Shown here: in pieces, positions 36,050 to 44,281 of the stretch
Layout: each line of letters starts with the position of its first letter
Position numbering within the stretch: position 1 is the first letter of the stretch
Assembly: GCF_014359905.1 (NCBI RefSeq)
Contig: NZ_JACIYP010000021.1
Location: 1-61,406, forward strand
Length of the DNA stretch: 61,406 bases
Direction: 5' to 3'
Source: Hoeflea sp.
Lineage (GTDB): Bacteria > Pseudomonadota > Alphaproteobacteria > Rhizobiales > Rhizobiaceae
Made by a program: the position numbers and the translations under genes
The notes under the pieces: generated by a model
What the model was told of the DNA's origin: nothing
Database searches by the model: none
Seen by the model: only the letters and a program-made list of their open reading frames with translations

Positions 36050-36789
36050 ATACAACAGCCATGGATGCACAGACCGCGACGCTCAAGGCCGATCCCGCAC
36101 CGACAGGACCTTCGGCGGTCGAGATCGACGTCAACGGCACGCTTGTGATCTGTGACTGCGCCGGTGTGCTGTGGCTGCCCGGAAGCGGCGCGCTGGTGGT
36201 TTCCGACCTGCATCTGGAAAAGGGCGCGGCGCACGCGCGGCGTGGGATGCTGCTGCCGCCCTATGACACCGCCGCAACGCTCGCCCGGCTCGGCGAGGCG
36301 ATCACACGCTATGATCCGCGCCTGGTCATCAGCCTGGGCGACAGTTTTCACGACCGTAGCGGATCCCAGCATCTGCCGCACGCTTACAGAGAGGCATTGC
36401 AGGCCCTTCAACGGGGCCGCGACTGGGCCTGGATCGAGGGCAATCATGATCCTGAACGACCGGTCGGACTGGAGGGCGCATGGTACAGCGAACTTTTCCT
36501 TGAAACGCTGGCGTTCCGGCATGAGCCCCGCCCGGGTGCAGTCGGTGGCGAGATCGCCGGCCACCTGCATCCGGCAGCGCGCGTGGTGCGGCGCGGCAGG
36601 GCCGTGCGCAGGCCCTGTTTTGCCAGTGACGGCAAGCGGCTATTGATGCCGGCTTTCGGCTCGACCACCGGCGGGCTTGAGTTGCGTCATCCCGCCATGC
36701 ACGGCTTGTTTGACCGCAACGAACTCATTGCGCATCTGCTCGGCCGCGAACGGATCTATTCCATTGCGTTCAACCGCATGAACGGCTGA
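36046..36789 (+). CDS. pdeM: Ligase-associated DNA endonuclease PdeM
   Basis: 247 residues if read from the GTG at 36046, which overlaps the helicase stop (GTGA); the ATG at 36061 gives 242. Calcineurin-like metallophosphoesterase with the expected metal-site motifs: VSDLHLEKG, SLGDSFHDR, IEGNHDPE and GHLHPAAR. It is the fourth member of the ligase, exonuclease, helicase and phosphoesterase set, acting as a DNA endonuclease in the family. Translational coupling to the helicase supports joint action. Confidence 0.92.
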   Translation: MNTTAMDAQTATLKADPAPTGPSAVEIDVNGTLVICDCAGVLWLPGSGALVVSDLHLEKGAAHARRGMLLPPYDTAATLARLGEAITRYDPRLVISLGDSFHDRSGSQHLPHAYREALQALQRGRDWAWIEGNHDPERPVGLEGAWYSELFLETLAFRHEPRPGAVGGEIAGHLHPAARVVRRGRAVRRPCFASDGKRLLMPAFGSTTGGLELRHPAMHGLFDRNELIAHLLGRERIYSIAFNRMNG

Positions 36790-36807
36790 GCCTGCAGGAG
36801 CCGGAGT

Positions 36808-37263
36808 TCATGCAAGCATGACGAGGGCTATCGAGGCAATCACAATGGCGCTGATGGTCAGGCGAAGCCGGCCGAACCAAGCCGGCAGCAGACCGGTACC
36901 GGCGCTTTTCCAATCCCATGCCGCCTGCAGCGCGAACCCGGCTGCCAACAGGAACAACGACCAGGGCCGATCAATCAGCAAGGCCAGCCAGGCAGCAAGC
37001 GAGGGTGCAACACTCAGGATCATCTGCTCGGCGGCAAGGGCCGGTTCGGCCAATGTCAGGGCGCGGCCCCAGCGAACTCCGCCCATGAAAGACAAGATGA
37101 CGGCGCCGTAACCCAGAAAGGCCGTGTCACCGCCCAGATGCGCGGCGGAGAATGCCGGCGATACGGTGCCAGCCACGGCCATTGCGAGAAACGGCAGTGC
37201 CCCCAGTCCCGCCAGGAACCAGGCGGTGGCAGTCATCTTGGATATATTCCGGGCTGCGCTCAT
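36808..37263 (-). CDS. DUF3429 family membrane protein
   Basis: 151 residues with about five hydrophobic helices and the family motif YGAVILSFMGGVRWGRAL, followed by WLALLIDRPWSLFLLAAGFALQ in pieces. DUF3429 proteins are found in proteobacteria and their function is unknown. Inner-membrane location. It lies 30 bases downstream of the TIGR02186 gene on the same strand and may be co-transcribed with it and the TSUP transporter. Confidence 0.85.
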   Translation of the reverse strand: MSAARNISKMTATAWFLAGLGALPFLAMAVAGTVSPAFSAAHLGGDTAFLGYGAVILSFMGGVRWGRALTLAEPALAAEQMILSVAPSLAAWLALLIDRPWSLFLLAAGFALQAAWDWKSAGTGLLPAWFGRLRLTISAIVIASIALVMLA

Positions 37264-37294
37264 GCCGGTCCCTGCTCCGATCTTCAGATGATGA

Positions 37295-38101
37295 TCAGTC
37301 CTTGCGGAAGATCACGCTTGAAAGCCATCCCGTCACCCCTGCCAAAAATACCGCGAAGACACCGTAGGCCAGTCCATAGGCATGGGCGAAATTGAAGATG
37401 AACTGCTCCAGGCCGGTCTTGACCACCCGCAGCGGGATCTCCCTTTCCATCACGAACTGGTTGTTCTTGTACAGCACCGCGCGGACCGTGTGCTGGCCGA
37501 CAGGGATATTGGCCGGAAGCCGCACCGAGGCGCGGAACAGGGATTTGGAAATGAAGCGAACGCCGGTCGGGTCGCGCTGATAAAGCCCGCTGGTCTGCTT
37601 GATCCGCCGAAGCGCCTCGCGAAAATCACTCACCCGCGATCCATCTCCAAATCCGCCGGTGGGAACCAGGCGGATGTTGTTGATGCCGATATCGCGCGAT
37701 GCAAGCTCCATGGTGGTGGCGATGCCGTCCAGGGGCCTTGTGCTCGACATCGAATAGGATGCCGGGATGGGCTCGAAGCGGATCGAGTGCCGGTTGATCC
37801 AGATCCCCGCCACCCGCTCCTTGCGGCGCACCGTGGTCGACTGGCGCGGCCCTTCAAGCGACACCACGATATCATAGGCAAAGGTCGCCAGCAGCAACTC
37901 ATCGACACCATCAATGGCGCCAAAAACGGTGATGTCAGCGCCGGAGAAATCGGAGGAAATGGCGATCTCATTGGTGGAAATGCCGATATCAATCCGCTCG
38001 GAGAACTTCTCGTTGATGGTTATCGTGGGATCGGCGAGTTGCGCCGAAACCGGAAGGCTCAGAAACAGCAAAGCCGCTAAGGAGAAAGCCGCCGCGCGCA
38101 T
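37295..38101 (-). CDS. TIGR02186 family membrane-anchored protein
   Basis: 268 residues. N-terminal signal peptide (AAFSLAALLFLSLPVSAQLA), a large beta-rich exported domain (residues 25-230) and one C-terminal membrane helix (AYGLAYGVFAVFLAGVTGW). This TIGR02186 family is nearly always adjacent to a TSUP (TauE/SafE) transporter, as here, where the genes overlap by one base. It probably forms a periplasmic partner of the transporter; the mechanism is not known. Confidence 0.88.
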   Translation of the reverse strand: MRAAAFSLAALLFLSLPVSAQLADPTITINEKFSERIDIGISTNEIAISSDFSGADITVFGAIDGVDELLLATFAYDIVVSLEGPRQSTTVRRKERVAGIWINRHSIRFEPIPASYSMSSTRPLDGIATTMELASRDIGINNIRLVPTGGFGDGSRVSDFREALRRIKQTSGLYQRDPTGVRFISKSLFRASVRLPANIPVGQHTVRAVLYKNNQFVMEREIPLRVVKTGLEQFIFNFAHAYGLAYGVFAVFLAGVTGWLSSVIFRKD

Positions 38102-39027
38102 CAGAAACCAAAGCTCCCGCTGACCACCGAGTAGACCTCATCGGGCGGCAGCACCAGGCCGAATCCGAGGCGGATAGCGACGGCCAGAACCAGGACTGCA
38201 AGGCCCGCGCGCAATTGCTCGCCGCGCATTTTCTGACCGACGCGGACGCCATACTGGGCGCCGATGACGCCCGCAATCATCAACAGCCAGGCCAGCACGA
38301 TATCCACCGAGAAGTTGGTTGCCGCCTGCACGACCGTGGTGAAGGCGGTGACGAAAATGATCTGAAACAGCGATGTGCCGATCACGACATTGGTCGGGAT
38401 GCGCAGCAGGTAGATCATCGCCGGCACCATGATGAAGCCGCCGCCGACGCCCATGACCGACGTCAGGATGCCGATCGCAAAGCCGAGCAGGATGACCGGT
38501 ATGACGCTGAGATAAAGCTTTGAGCGCTTGAACCGCATCTTGAACGGCAGCCGGTGCACCCAGTTGTGCTGGCCGGGTTTGCGCAAAGACACCGGCTGGT
38601 TCTTGTGGGCGCGGCGAAGCGAGTTGACGCTTTCCCACAGCATCAGGCTGCCGACCGATCCGAGGAAAACGACATAGAGCAGCGAGATGATCAGATCGAG
38701 CTGACCCAGCCGGCGCAGCATGGTGAAGATCTGAATGCCGACCGTGGCCCCGGCCAGACCGCCGGCAAGCAGAACAAGCCCCAGCTTGATATCGAGCGTG
38801 CCGCGGCGGAAATGAGCGAGCGCGCCTGAAACCGAGGACGCAACAACCTGATTGGCGCCGGTGGCGACGGCCACGGCCGGCGGAATGTTGTAGAAGATCA
38901 GAAGCGGCGTGATCAGGAAGCCGCCGCCCACGCCGAACATGCCGGACAAGAACCCCACTGCCGCGCCCATCCCGAGGATGACGAAGACATTGACCGAAAG
39001 TTCGGCGATCGGCAGGTAAATTGTCAC
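38101..39027 (-). CDS. TSUP (TauE/SafE) family transporter
   Basis: 308 residues from a GTG at 39027 with GGGAG upstream (an ATG at 39060 would add 11 residues). Two repeated halves carrying the family glycine motifs: GFLSGMFGVGGGFLITPLLIF and GILTSVMGVGGGFIMVPAMIY. About eight or nine membrane helices. Exports sulfite, sulfoacetate or related organic anions in characterised relatives; substrate here unknown. Pairs with the TIGR02186 protein. Confidence 0.9.
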   Translation of the reverse strand: MTIYLPIAELSVNVFVILGMGAAVGFLSGMFGVGGGFLITPLLIFYNIPPAVAVATGANQVVASSVSGALAHFRRGTLDIKLGLVLLAGGLAGATVGIQIFTMLRRLGQLDLIISLLYVVFLGSVGSLMLWESVNSLRRAHKNQPVSLRKPGQHNWVHRLPFKMRFKRSKLYLSVIPVILLGFAIGILTSVMGVGGGFIMVPAMIYLLRIPTNVVIGTSLFQIIFVTAFTTVVQAATNFSVDIVLAWLLMIAGVIGAQYGVRVGQKMRGEQLRAGLAVLVLAVAIRLGFGLVLPPDEVYSVVSGSFGF

Positions 39028-39310
39028 CTTGCGCTCCCGGGCGTCAACGGCTGGGACCATGGGTTAAGCCAAGCAGTACCTGACAAATCCGTATTGCGCG
39101 TTTCGGGCGCGCGAGTCAAACCTGTTGGTATCGCATTGAAACAGAAGCTGTTTGCGCCCCGGTTTTTTCTTGGCCGCGAGAGACCGACGGCGTCGAGGCA
39201 TGCACAGTCCCCGCCCCGAAAATTCAGCGCCGCGACCAGATGCGGGCCGCATCCGGTGGAATGCGCCTGGGCGCCAGGCGCGTCATCCAGGAAACGGCAG
39301 GCTGGCGTGC

Positions 39311-42300
39311 TTAGCCGTTGCGCTCAAGCAATTCCTTGACCAGCTTGTCGTCGATCTCGCCAGTGGTCTCCATGCCGATGGAGGCCTGGAACGCCTTGAT
39401 TGCCGCCGTGGTCTTGGCGCCCATGACACCGTCCGGCGCGCCCGCGTCAAATCCGTTGTTGTTGAGAATGGCCTGGATGTTGCGGATGGCCTTTTTCATG
39501 TCAACGGATGCGGTTTCGTTGGTCTCGCCACCCCATGAGGCCGGCACTTCCACCGCATTCGCCTCGGGGCTGACATCCTTGGCGGTCCAGTTGGCAACCG
39601 CGGCGCGGGCTGCTTCGACCTGTTCGGGCCTGAGCGCGTTGAACACCTCGTCGCGCTTGACCGCCGCATCCTTGTCGCCGTCATTGGCCGCGATGGCAAA
39701 CCATTTGTAGGATTGCTCGAGATCGCGGGGCACGCCGTCGCCGCGGGCGTAGAGAATGGCGAGATTGACCTGGCTGTCGCGGACGCCGACTTCCGCCGCC
39801 CGGACAAACCACTCGGCCGCATTGTCGAAATCGGGTGCGGGCCCGGCCGTGGCGTAGAGGACGGCGAGGTTGTGCATGGCGCTGGCGTTGCCCTGCTCGG
39901 CCGCCATCTGATACCACTTCTTGGCGGCGCCGAGATCGCGGTCGACACCGCTGCCCTTTTCGTAAAAATTGGCGATCCGGTATTGCGAGGGGGCATGGCC
40001 GAGATCGGCGGCGCGCTGATACCACTCTGCCGCAGCGCCAAGATCGACGGGAACGCCGCGGCCGTCGGTGAAGCGTGCGCCAATCTCGTAGAAGGCCAGC
40101 GGGTTGCCTGCCGCGGCAGCGGCCTTGAGAGCTTCGGGCGCGGCGCCTGCGGGAAGCGCGTCAAGCGCACTTGTCAATGTGGCGTCGGTGGCCGGCGCCT
40201 GGTCTTCCGAGGCCGAGAGGGCCGATGTTTCTTCGAGCGATGTGGCCGCTGGCCCCATCTCCGGCGTGGCATCCGGCACATCTGCAGCCGGAGCGCTGAA
40301 AGTCTCGACTTCCGTCACGGGCGCATCGGCTCCCGGCTCTATCACCCGGACCTCCGGCAGGCGCGATTCGCTCGTGGCCTGCTGGTCCCCGATGTCCTCC
40401 GCCATCGGTTGGTCGGACATGGGGGACGGCTCAACCACGGGCGCAGGCTCGACGATCACCGTTTCGACGGCCTCGTTTTGCTCATCGCCGCCCGACAGCA
40501 GGCCCGTCACCAGCGGAAATGTCATGATCGCCAGCAGCACGGCGCCCGCCGCCATCAAGATCGGGCGTCTGCGCGACTTGAGAACTTCCAGGAACCCGCT
40601 GCCGCCACCCTTGCGGCTCTTGCCGATGGTTTCGACTTCGGCTGCCGCGGCCATGGCGGCGCGGCGCGCCGAGGCAAGGAATTCGGCCTTTTCCGATCCG
40701 TCTTCGGTCGGCTTGCCGCCGCGCTGGCGTTCGGCGGCCTGGGCCTCGCGCACCTTCTGCAGAATGCGATTGATATCGGGCGCGCCGGAGCCTGGCTCAA
40801 GCGGCATGTTGGCGGTTTCAGGATCCATATGCATCGAAGGATCGAGCGGTGGTGAATCATCTTCGGTGAATTGAGGCTCAGCCGGAGACTTCGATGTGTC
40901 CCTGCCCGGCCGGATGCGGGCTGCCAGTCCCGCCAGAAACGATCTTTCGCTCGCCGTCTCGGGCTGCACCAGGTCATCGTCAGCCTCGGCCTCTGTTTCC
41001 TGGCTGGCCGCAAAGGCCGCAGCCATGGCAGCTGCCTCGGACGGGGTTCGGGCAGGCTGGCCCGACCGGCTGCGATCCGTGCGCGCATCGGCAGGATAAT
41101 CGTCGCCTTGCCGCATGGCATCGTCCATTGCGGCGGTCGAGGCCTGCGGCATTGCCGTTTCGATGGCGCTGCGCGCATCGGCGACGGCGTCGCGCATGTC
41201 GTTCAGTCCGGACTGATGCAGCGATGACGGGGTAACGTCGAGGCGCTCCAGGCGCCCGGCTATCTTCAGCAGCGTATCCTGCACCGCCTCAAAGGCGCGC
41301 ATGGTGCGGTCGTCGGTCTTGCGGCTGAGGCTTTCGAGCGCCTTCAGGTCGTCGGCCAGCGCGGTGATGATTTCGATATTGGCAATCGATTGGGGAGAGG
41401 CCGCACCACCCATCTGCCCGGAATAGGCGCTCACAGCCGCTTCAGCGGCCTGGCGCGCGGCTTCGACGACGAATTCGTCGCTCGTCGCGAGGTGCTCTTC
41501 GATCGAGGCAAAGCGTTCGTCAAAGGCTTCGTAGCTGGGTCCACCCTGCGGTGCGGAGCTGACAAGACGCGACAGGTTGGCAATCTGGTCTTCAAGGCCG
41601 CGCAGGGCCTCGTCGCTGGGGCCGGCCTGAAGGTTGCTCGACATGTCCAGACGATGGGCGATATCGGCAAGCCTGGCTTCGAGCCCTTCGATGCCCGGTA
41701 TCATCATGGAAGACTGGTTGGGACGATCAAGCCTGGCGGAGATGTCGGCCAGCTGCGCCTCGACATTTTCGAGCCCGCTCATCGGCTGCATGGCGATGCC
41801 CGCGGCGGTGAGTTCTGCCTGCTGAAGCTTGGAGGCGATATCGGCCAGCTTGGCGTCGAGGGTTTCAAGCCCCGGCAGAGGGTCAATGGCGCGCGAGGCG
41901 GTGGCTTCGGCGCGGCCGATCAGCGCCTCCAGCCGGCCAATGACAGCGTCGGGCATCCGGTCGGGCTCACGGGCGGGAACCGAAAGGCTGTCAATCTGGT
42001 GGGCCAGCTGGTCAAGCCGCGCAATCAGCGATTCATCCACGCCACGCGCGTCGAGGGCCTCGATCTTGCCCGAGATGTCGGTCAGGTAATCGGTCAGTTC
42101 CGGCATACGGTCGCCGTGGGCGCCATCCTCGATCAGGGCCTGCAGACGTTCGATGCGGGCATCGAGGCGGGCGACGGCTTCCTCATCGGCCAGTTGCGCG
42201 ACCCGGGCTGCCAGGTGCTCGATCCGGTCGCCAAGGTCGAACTGTGCCGAGGCGGGATCCAGATCGTCGATCTTCTGGGCGACCGAGGCGAGCCGAGCTT

Positions 42301-43225
42301 CTATCCGCTCAAACGGAGCGGTATCGACCGGCGGTGCCACAGGGGCGGGCATCGCCGCGATCGCGCGGGTGATTTCATCAAGGCGCGCGCCGAGCAGGTC
42401 AAACTGATGCGGCAGGTCCTGCGCGGCGGAAGCCGGCTGCCGCGACATCGCCTCGATGGAATGGGACAGCTCGGTGATCTTGTTTTCAATCGCCTTTGCC
42501 TGGCCACTGGCCGGCATGGTGGCGAGGACTTCGCGGATGTCATCAACGCGGTAGGCGAGATTGACCAGTTCGTCGCGCAGGCCCGCCATATCGAGATTGG
42601 AGACCTTCTCCTCCATCGATTGCCAGCGGGTTTCAAGCGCCTGAACGCTGTCTTCGCGCGCAAGCCGATCGACCATCGCGCGCATTGAATCCAGTTCCAG
42701 CCGCAGCGAATCGGCGCCCCCGTCATGGGATCCCAGCGCATCGATCGAGGCAGAAATGCCGGCCAGATCGCGGCGCAAATCCTGCGGCAACGCCTGGTCG
42801 CGGGCCTCGGCGCGCAATTCGCTCATCTCGCGGCGCAGGGCGGCCATTTCCCTGATCAGAACCTGGCTGACATCGGCGCCAGGTTCCTGAGGTGCTGCCA
42901 TCCGGGCCGCTATTGCCTGGAGGGACGGCTGGCGCGATGACTGATCATGAGTGACGTCCGGAACCGCCCCGGAGGCCCGCTCGGGAGCGCGACGGGCGCC
43001 TTCAAGCGTTCTTTGACGCGCGCGGATGCCTTCCAGCAGACCGGCGCCAGGGGCCGAAGCCGGAGACTGCGGCGGCGCCGACGGATGGCGGCTCTGAGCG
43101 GCATTGCCACCCCGGCCGAGAATTTCCTCAATTCGCGCTTCCAGACCCTCGATTGTGCGGTTGAGCGCATCCAGAGAGGATTCGCTTGCGCCGGGCCGGT
43201 GTGAATAAGATCGCGATCCGTTCAT
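39311..43225 (-). CDS. podJ: PodJ-like polarity protein (coiled coil, TM, Sel1, PG-binding)
   Basis: 1304 residues from the ATG at 43225. Residues about 10-730 are long heptad-rich coiled coil with many repeated ARLADI / QLADIS / ALDAKLADIASK units. A disordered acidic stretch follows, then one transmembrane helix (about 890-910, PILMAAGAVLLAIMTFPLV) preceded by KSRRR. The periplasmic side has four or more Sel1 repeats (AAEWYQRAADLGHAPSQYRIA type, about 1040-1180) and a C-terminal peptidoglycan-binding domain (IQAILNNNGFDAGAPDGVMG). This matches the domain order of PodJ, the polar organiser of alphaproteobacteria. The symbol is by domain architecture; sequence identity was not measured. Confidence 0.8.
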   Translation of the reverse strand: MNGSRSYSHRPGASESSLDALNRTIEGLEARIEEILGRGGNAAQSRHPSAPPQSPASAPGAGLLEGIRARQRTLEGARRAPERASGAVPDVTHDQSSRQPSLQAIAARMAAPQEPGADVSQVLIREMAALRREMSELRAEARDQALPQDLRRDLAGISASIDALGSHDGGADSLRLELDSMRAMVDRLAREDSVQALETRWQSMEEKVSNLDMAGLRDELVNLAYRVDDIREVLATMPASGQAKAIENKITELSHSIEAMSRQPASAAQDLPHQFDLLGARLDEITRAIAAMPAPVAPPVDTAPFERIEARLASVAQKIDDLDPASAQFDLGDRIEHLAARVAQLADEEAVARLDARIERLQALIEDGAHGDRMPELTDYLTDISGKIEALDARGVDESLIARLDQLAHQIDSLSVPAREPDRMPDAVIGRLEALIGRAEATASRAIDPLPGLETLDAKLADIASKLQQAELTAAGIAMQPMSGLENVEAQLADISARLDRPNQSSMMIPGIEGLEARLADIAHRLDMSSNLQAGPSDEALRGLEDQIANLSRLVSSAPQGGPSYEAFDERFASIEEHLATSDEFVVEAARQAAEAAVSAYSGQMGGAASPQSIANIEIITALADDLKALESLSRKTDDRTMRAFEAVQDTLLKIAGRLERLDVTPSSLHQSGLNDMRDAVADARSAIETAMPQASTAAMDDAMRQGDDYPADARTDRSRSGQPARTPSEAAAMAAAFAASQETEAEADDDLVQPETASERSFLAGLAARIRPGRDTSKSPAEPQFTEDDSPPLDPSMHMDPETANMPLEPGSGAPDINRILQKVREAQAAERQRGGKPTEDGSEKAEFLASARRAAMAAAAEVETIGKSRKGGGSGFLEVLKSRRRPILMAAGAVLLAIMTFPLVTGLLSGGDEQNEAVETVIVEPAPVVEPSPMSDQPMAEDIGDQQATSESRLPEVRVIEPGADAPVTEVETFSAPAADVPDATPEMGPAATSLEETSALSASEDQAPATDATLTSALDALPAGAAPEALKAAAAAGNPLAFYEIGARFTDGRGVPVDLGAAAEWYQRAADLGHAPSQYRIANFYEKGSGVDRDLGAAKKWYQMAAEQGNASAMHNLAVLYATAGPAPDFDNAAEWFVRAAEVGVRDSQVNLAILYARGDGVPRDLEQSYKWFAIAANDGDKDAAVKRDEVFNALRPEQVEAARAAVANWTAKDVSPEANAVEVPASWGGETNETASVDMKKAIRNIQAILNNNGFDAGAPDGVMGAKTTAAIKAFQASIGMETTGEIDDKLVKELLERNG

Positions 43226-43550
43226 TATCGTTTCCGCTTCGCGTTGTTGCCGGGAGCCTGGAGCTCCACCCCCATCCGCAGCCAGTCCGCACCTCTCCTC
43301 AAGCAACGGTGGATGGACCCCGCACTCCGGAGAGCCAGACTTCAAACCGGAACATACGAAAGACAAGGTGACCGGGATTGCTGCTCTTGAACCGCACATT
43401 CCGCGAAACGTGGTAAACAACCCGTTAACTAAGGTTACTTTTCTTTTCCGACCGGGCGTATTTTCCAACGACTTGACGTTTCGGAAGGTTTAATGTCAAA
43501 CCGCGAACCTCATTTGGGGCGAAACAGCAAATGGCAAGCTCTGGCAAACG
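43226..43550. promoter_or_regulatory. Divergent promoter region with inverted repeat
   Basis: 325 bases between podJ and the MerR gene. TTGACGTT at 43473-43480 and AATGTCAA at 43492-43499 form an imperfect inverted repeat (7 of 8) about 50 bases before the MerR start. It resembles the arms of the palindrome in front of the beta-oxidation genes, so it may be a self-regulation site. No gene is supported here. Confidence 0.4.
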
Positions 43551-43961
43551 ATGAATGACATGACCGACATCAGCGAGGGCCAGGACGAAGCGGTCTACAG
43601 AATCGGCGATCTGGCAGACGAATTCGGAGTCACGCTGAGAACCTTGCGGTTCTATGAGGACAAGGGCCTGCTCAAGCCGACCCGTGCCGGGGTGACGCGG
43701 CTGTTTACCAAGCGCGACAGGGCCAGGCTCAAACTCATCCTGCTTGGAAAGCGCGTCGGGTTCTCGCTGACCGAAGTCAAGCGGATGATCGATCTGTACG
43801 ATCCGCGCGGCAAGAATGACGCCCAGTTGAAAGTGGCGCTCTCCAAGGGCGAGGCGCAGATGCGTGTGCTTGAAGAACAGCGCGCCAGCATCAACACAGC
43901 GATCGAGGAGCTTGAACGCACGATCTCGGTTGTGCGCGACATGCTGAACGAACCCGAATAG
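43551..43961 (+). CDS. MerR-family transcription regulator
   Basis: 136 residues. N-terminal winged helix-turn-helix (YRIGDLADEFGVTLRTLRFYEDKGLLKP at about 16-43, in the family's IGDLA...RFYE pattern), then a C-terminal coiled-coil dimerisation helix (about 85-133). No cysteine metal-binding site, so not a metal sensor. It is followed on the same strand by two acyl-CoA dehydrogenases, a thiolase and FadJ, the arrangement of LiuR-like regulators of branched-chain or fatty acid breakdown. A CoA-thioester or acid signal is likely but unproven. Confidence 0.9.
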   Translation: MNDMTDISEGQDEAVYRIGDLADEFGVTLRTLRFYEDKGLLKPTRAGVTRLFTKRDRARLKLILLGKRVGFSLTEVKRMIDLYDPRGKNDAQLKVALSKGEAQMRVLEEQRASINTAIEELERTISVVRDMLNEPE

Positions 43962-43994
43962 ACGGCGGCGCCGCAGCCTGCCCGCCGTTCATCA

Positions 43995-44018
43995 CCCGCC
44001 CCGCAAGGCGGGTTTTTT
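43995..44018 (+). terminator. Rho-independent terminator after the MerR gene
   Basis: A perfect 6-bp G+C stem, CCCGCC (43995-44000) with GGCGGG (44007-44012), separated by a 6-base loop and followed by six T (44013-44018). It separates the regulator gene from the catabolic operon that follows. Confidence 0.85.
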
Positions 44019-44182
44019 GTTGTTCTGGCTTCCTGCGGTCGGATGGAGGCACTTTGCAAACGGCTGCTCCGAAGAAACAGCGCGTCACATTTTTCGGTAT
44101 TTTTCAGGGACAATCATTGAAAATCATCTGTTTTTGAGCGTTTTTTCGATATCGAAGCGGCACCCACCCCGATAAGCGCATT

Positions 44183-44208
44183 TTTTTACGTTTACGCGAA
44201 CGTCAAAA
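44183..44208. promoter_or_regulatory. Palindrome before the beta-oxidation operon
   Basis: TTTTTACGTT (44183-44192), six bases, then AACGTCAAAA (44199-44208): the arms match at 9 of 10. It lies 73 bases before the first acyl-CoA dehydrogenase start, in an A+T-rich stretch, and resembles the ACGTTnACG-type sites of LiuR-like MerR regulators. Probable operator for the adjacent MerR protein; inference. Confidence 0.5.
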
Positions 44209-44281
44209 TTGAGTATGCAAGTCCGCGAGGATCGCCGGGTTATCGTACCTGACGCGACAGAGACAAGAGGGATGAGGATCC

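Noticed and set aside
41390..42688. Plus-strand frame opposite podJ
   Set aside because: Mirror of the coiled-coil repeats; repetitive only because podJ is.
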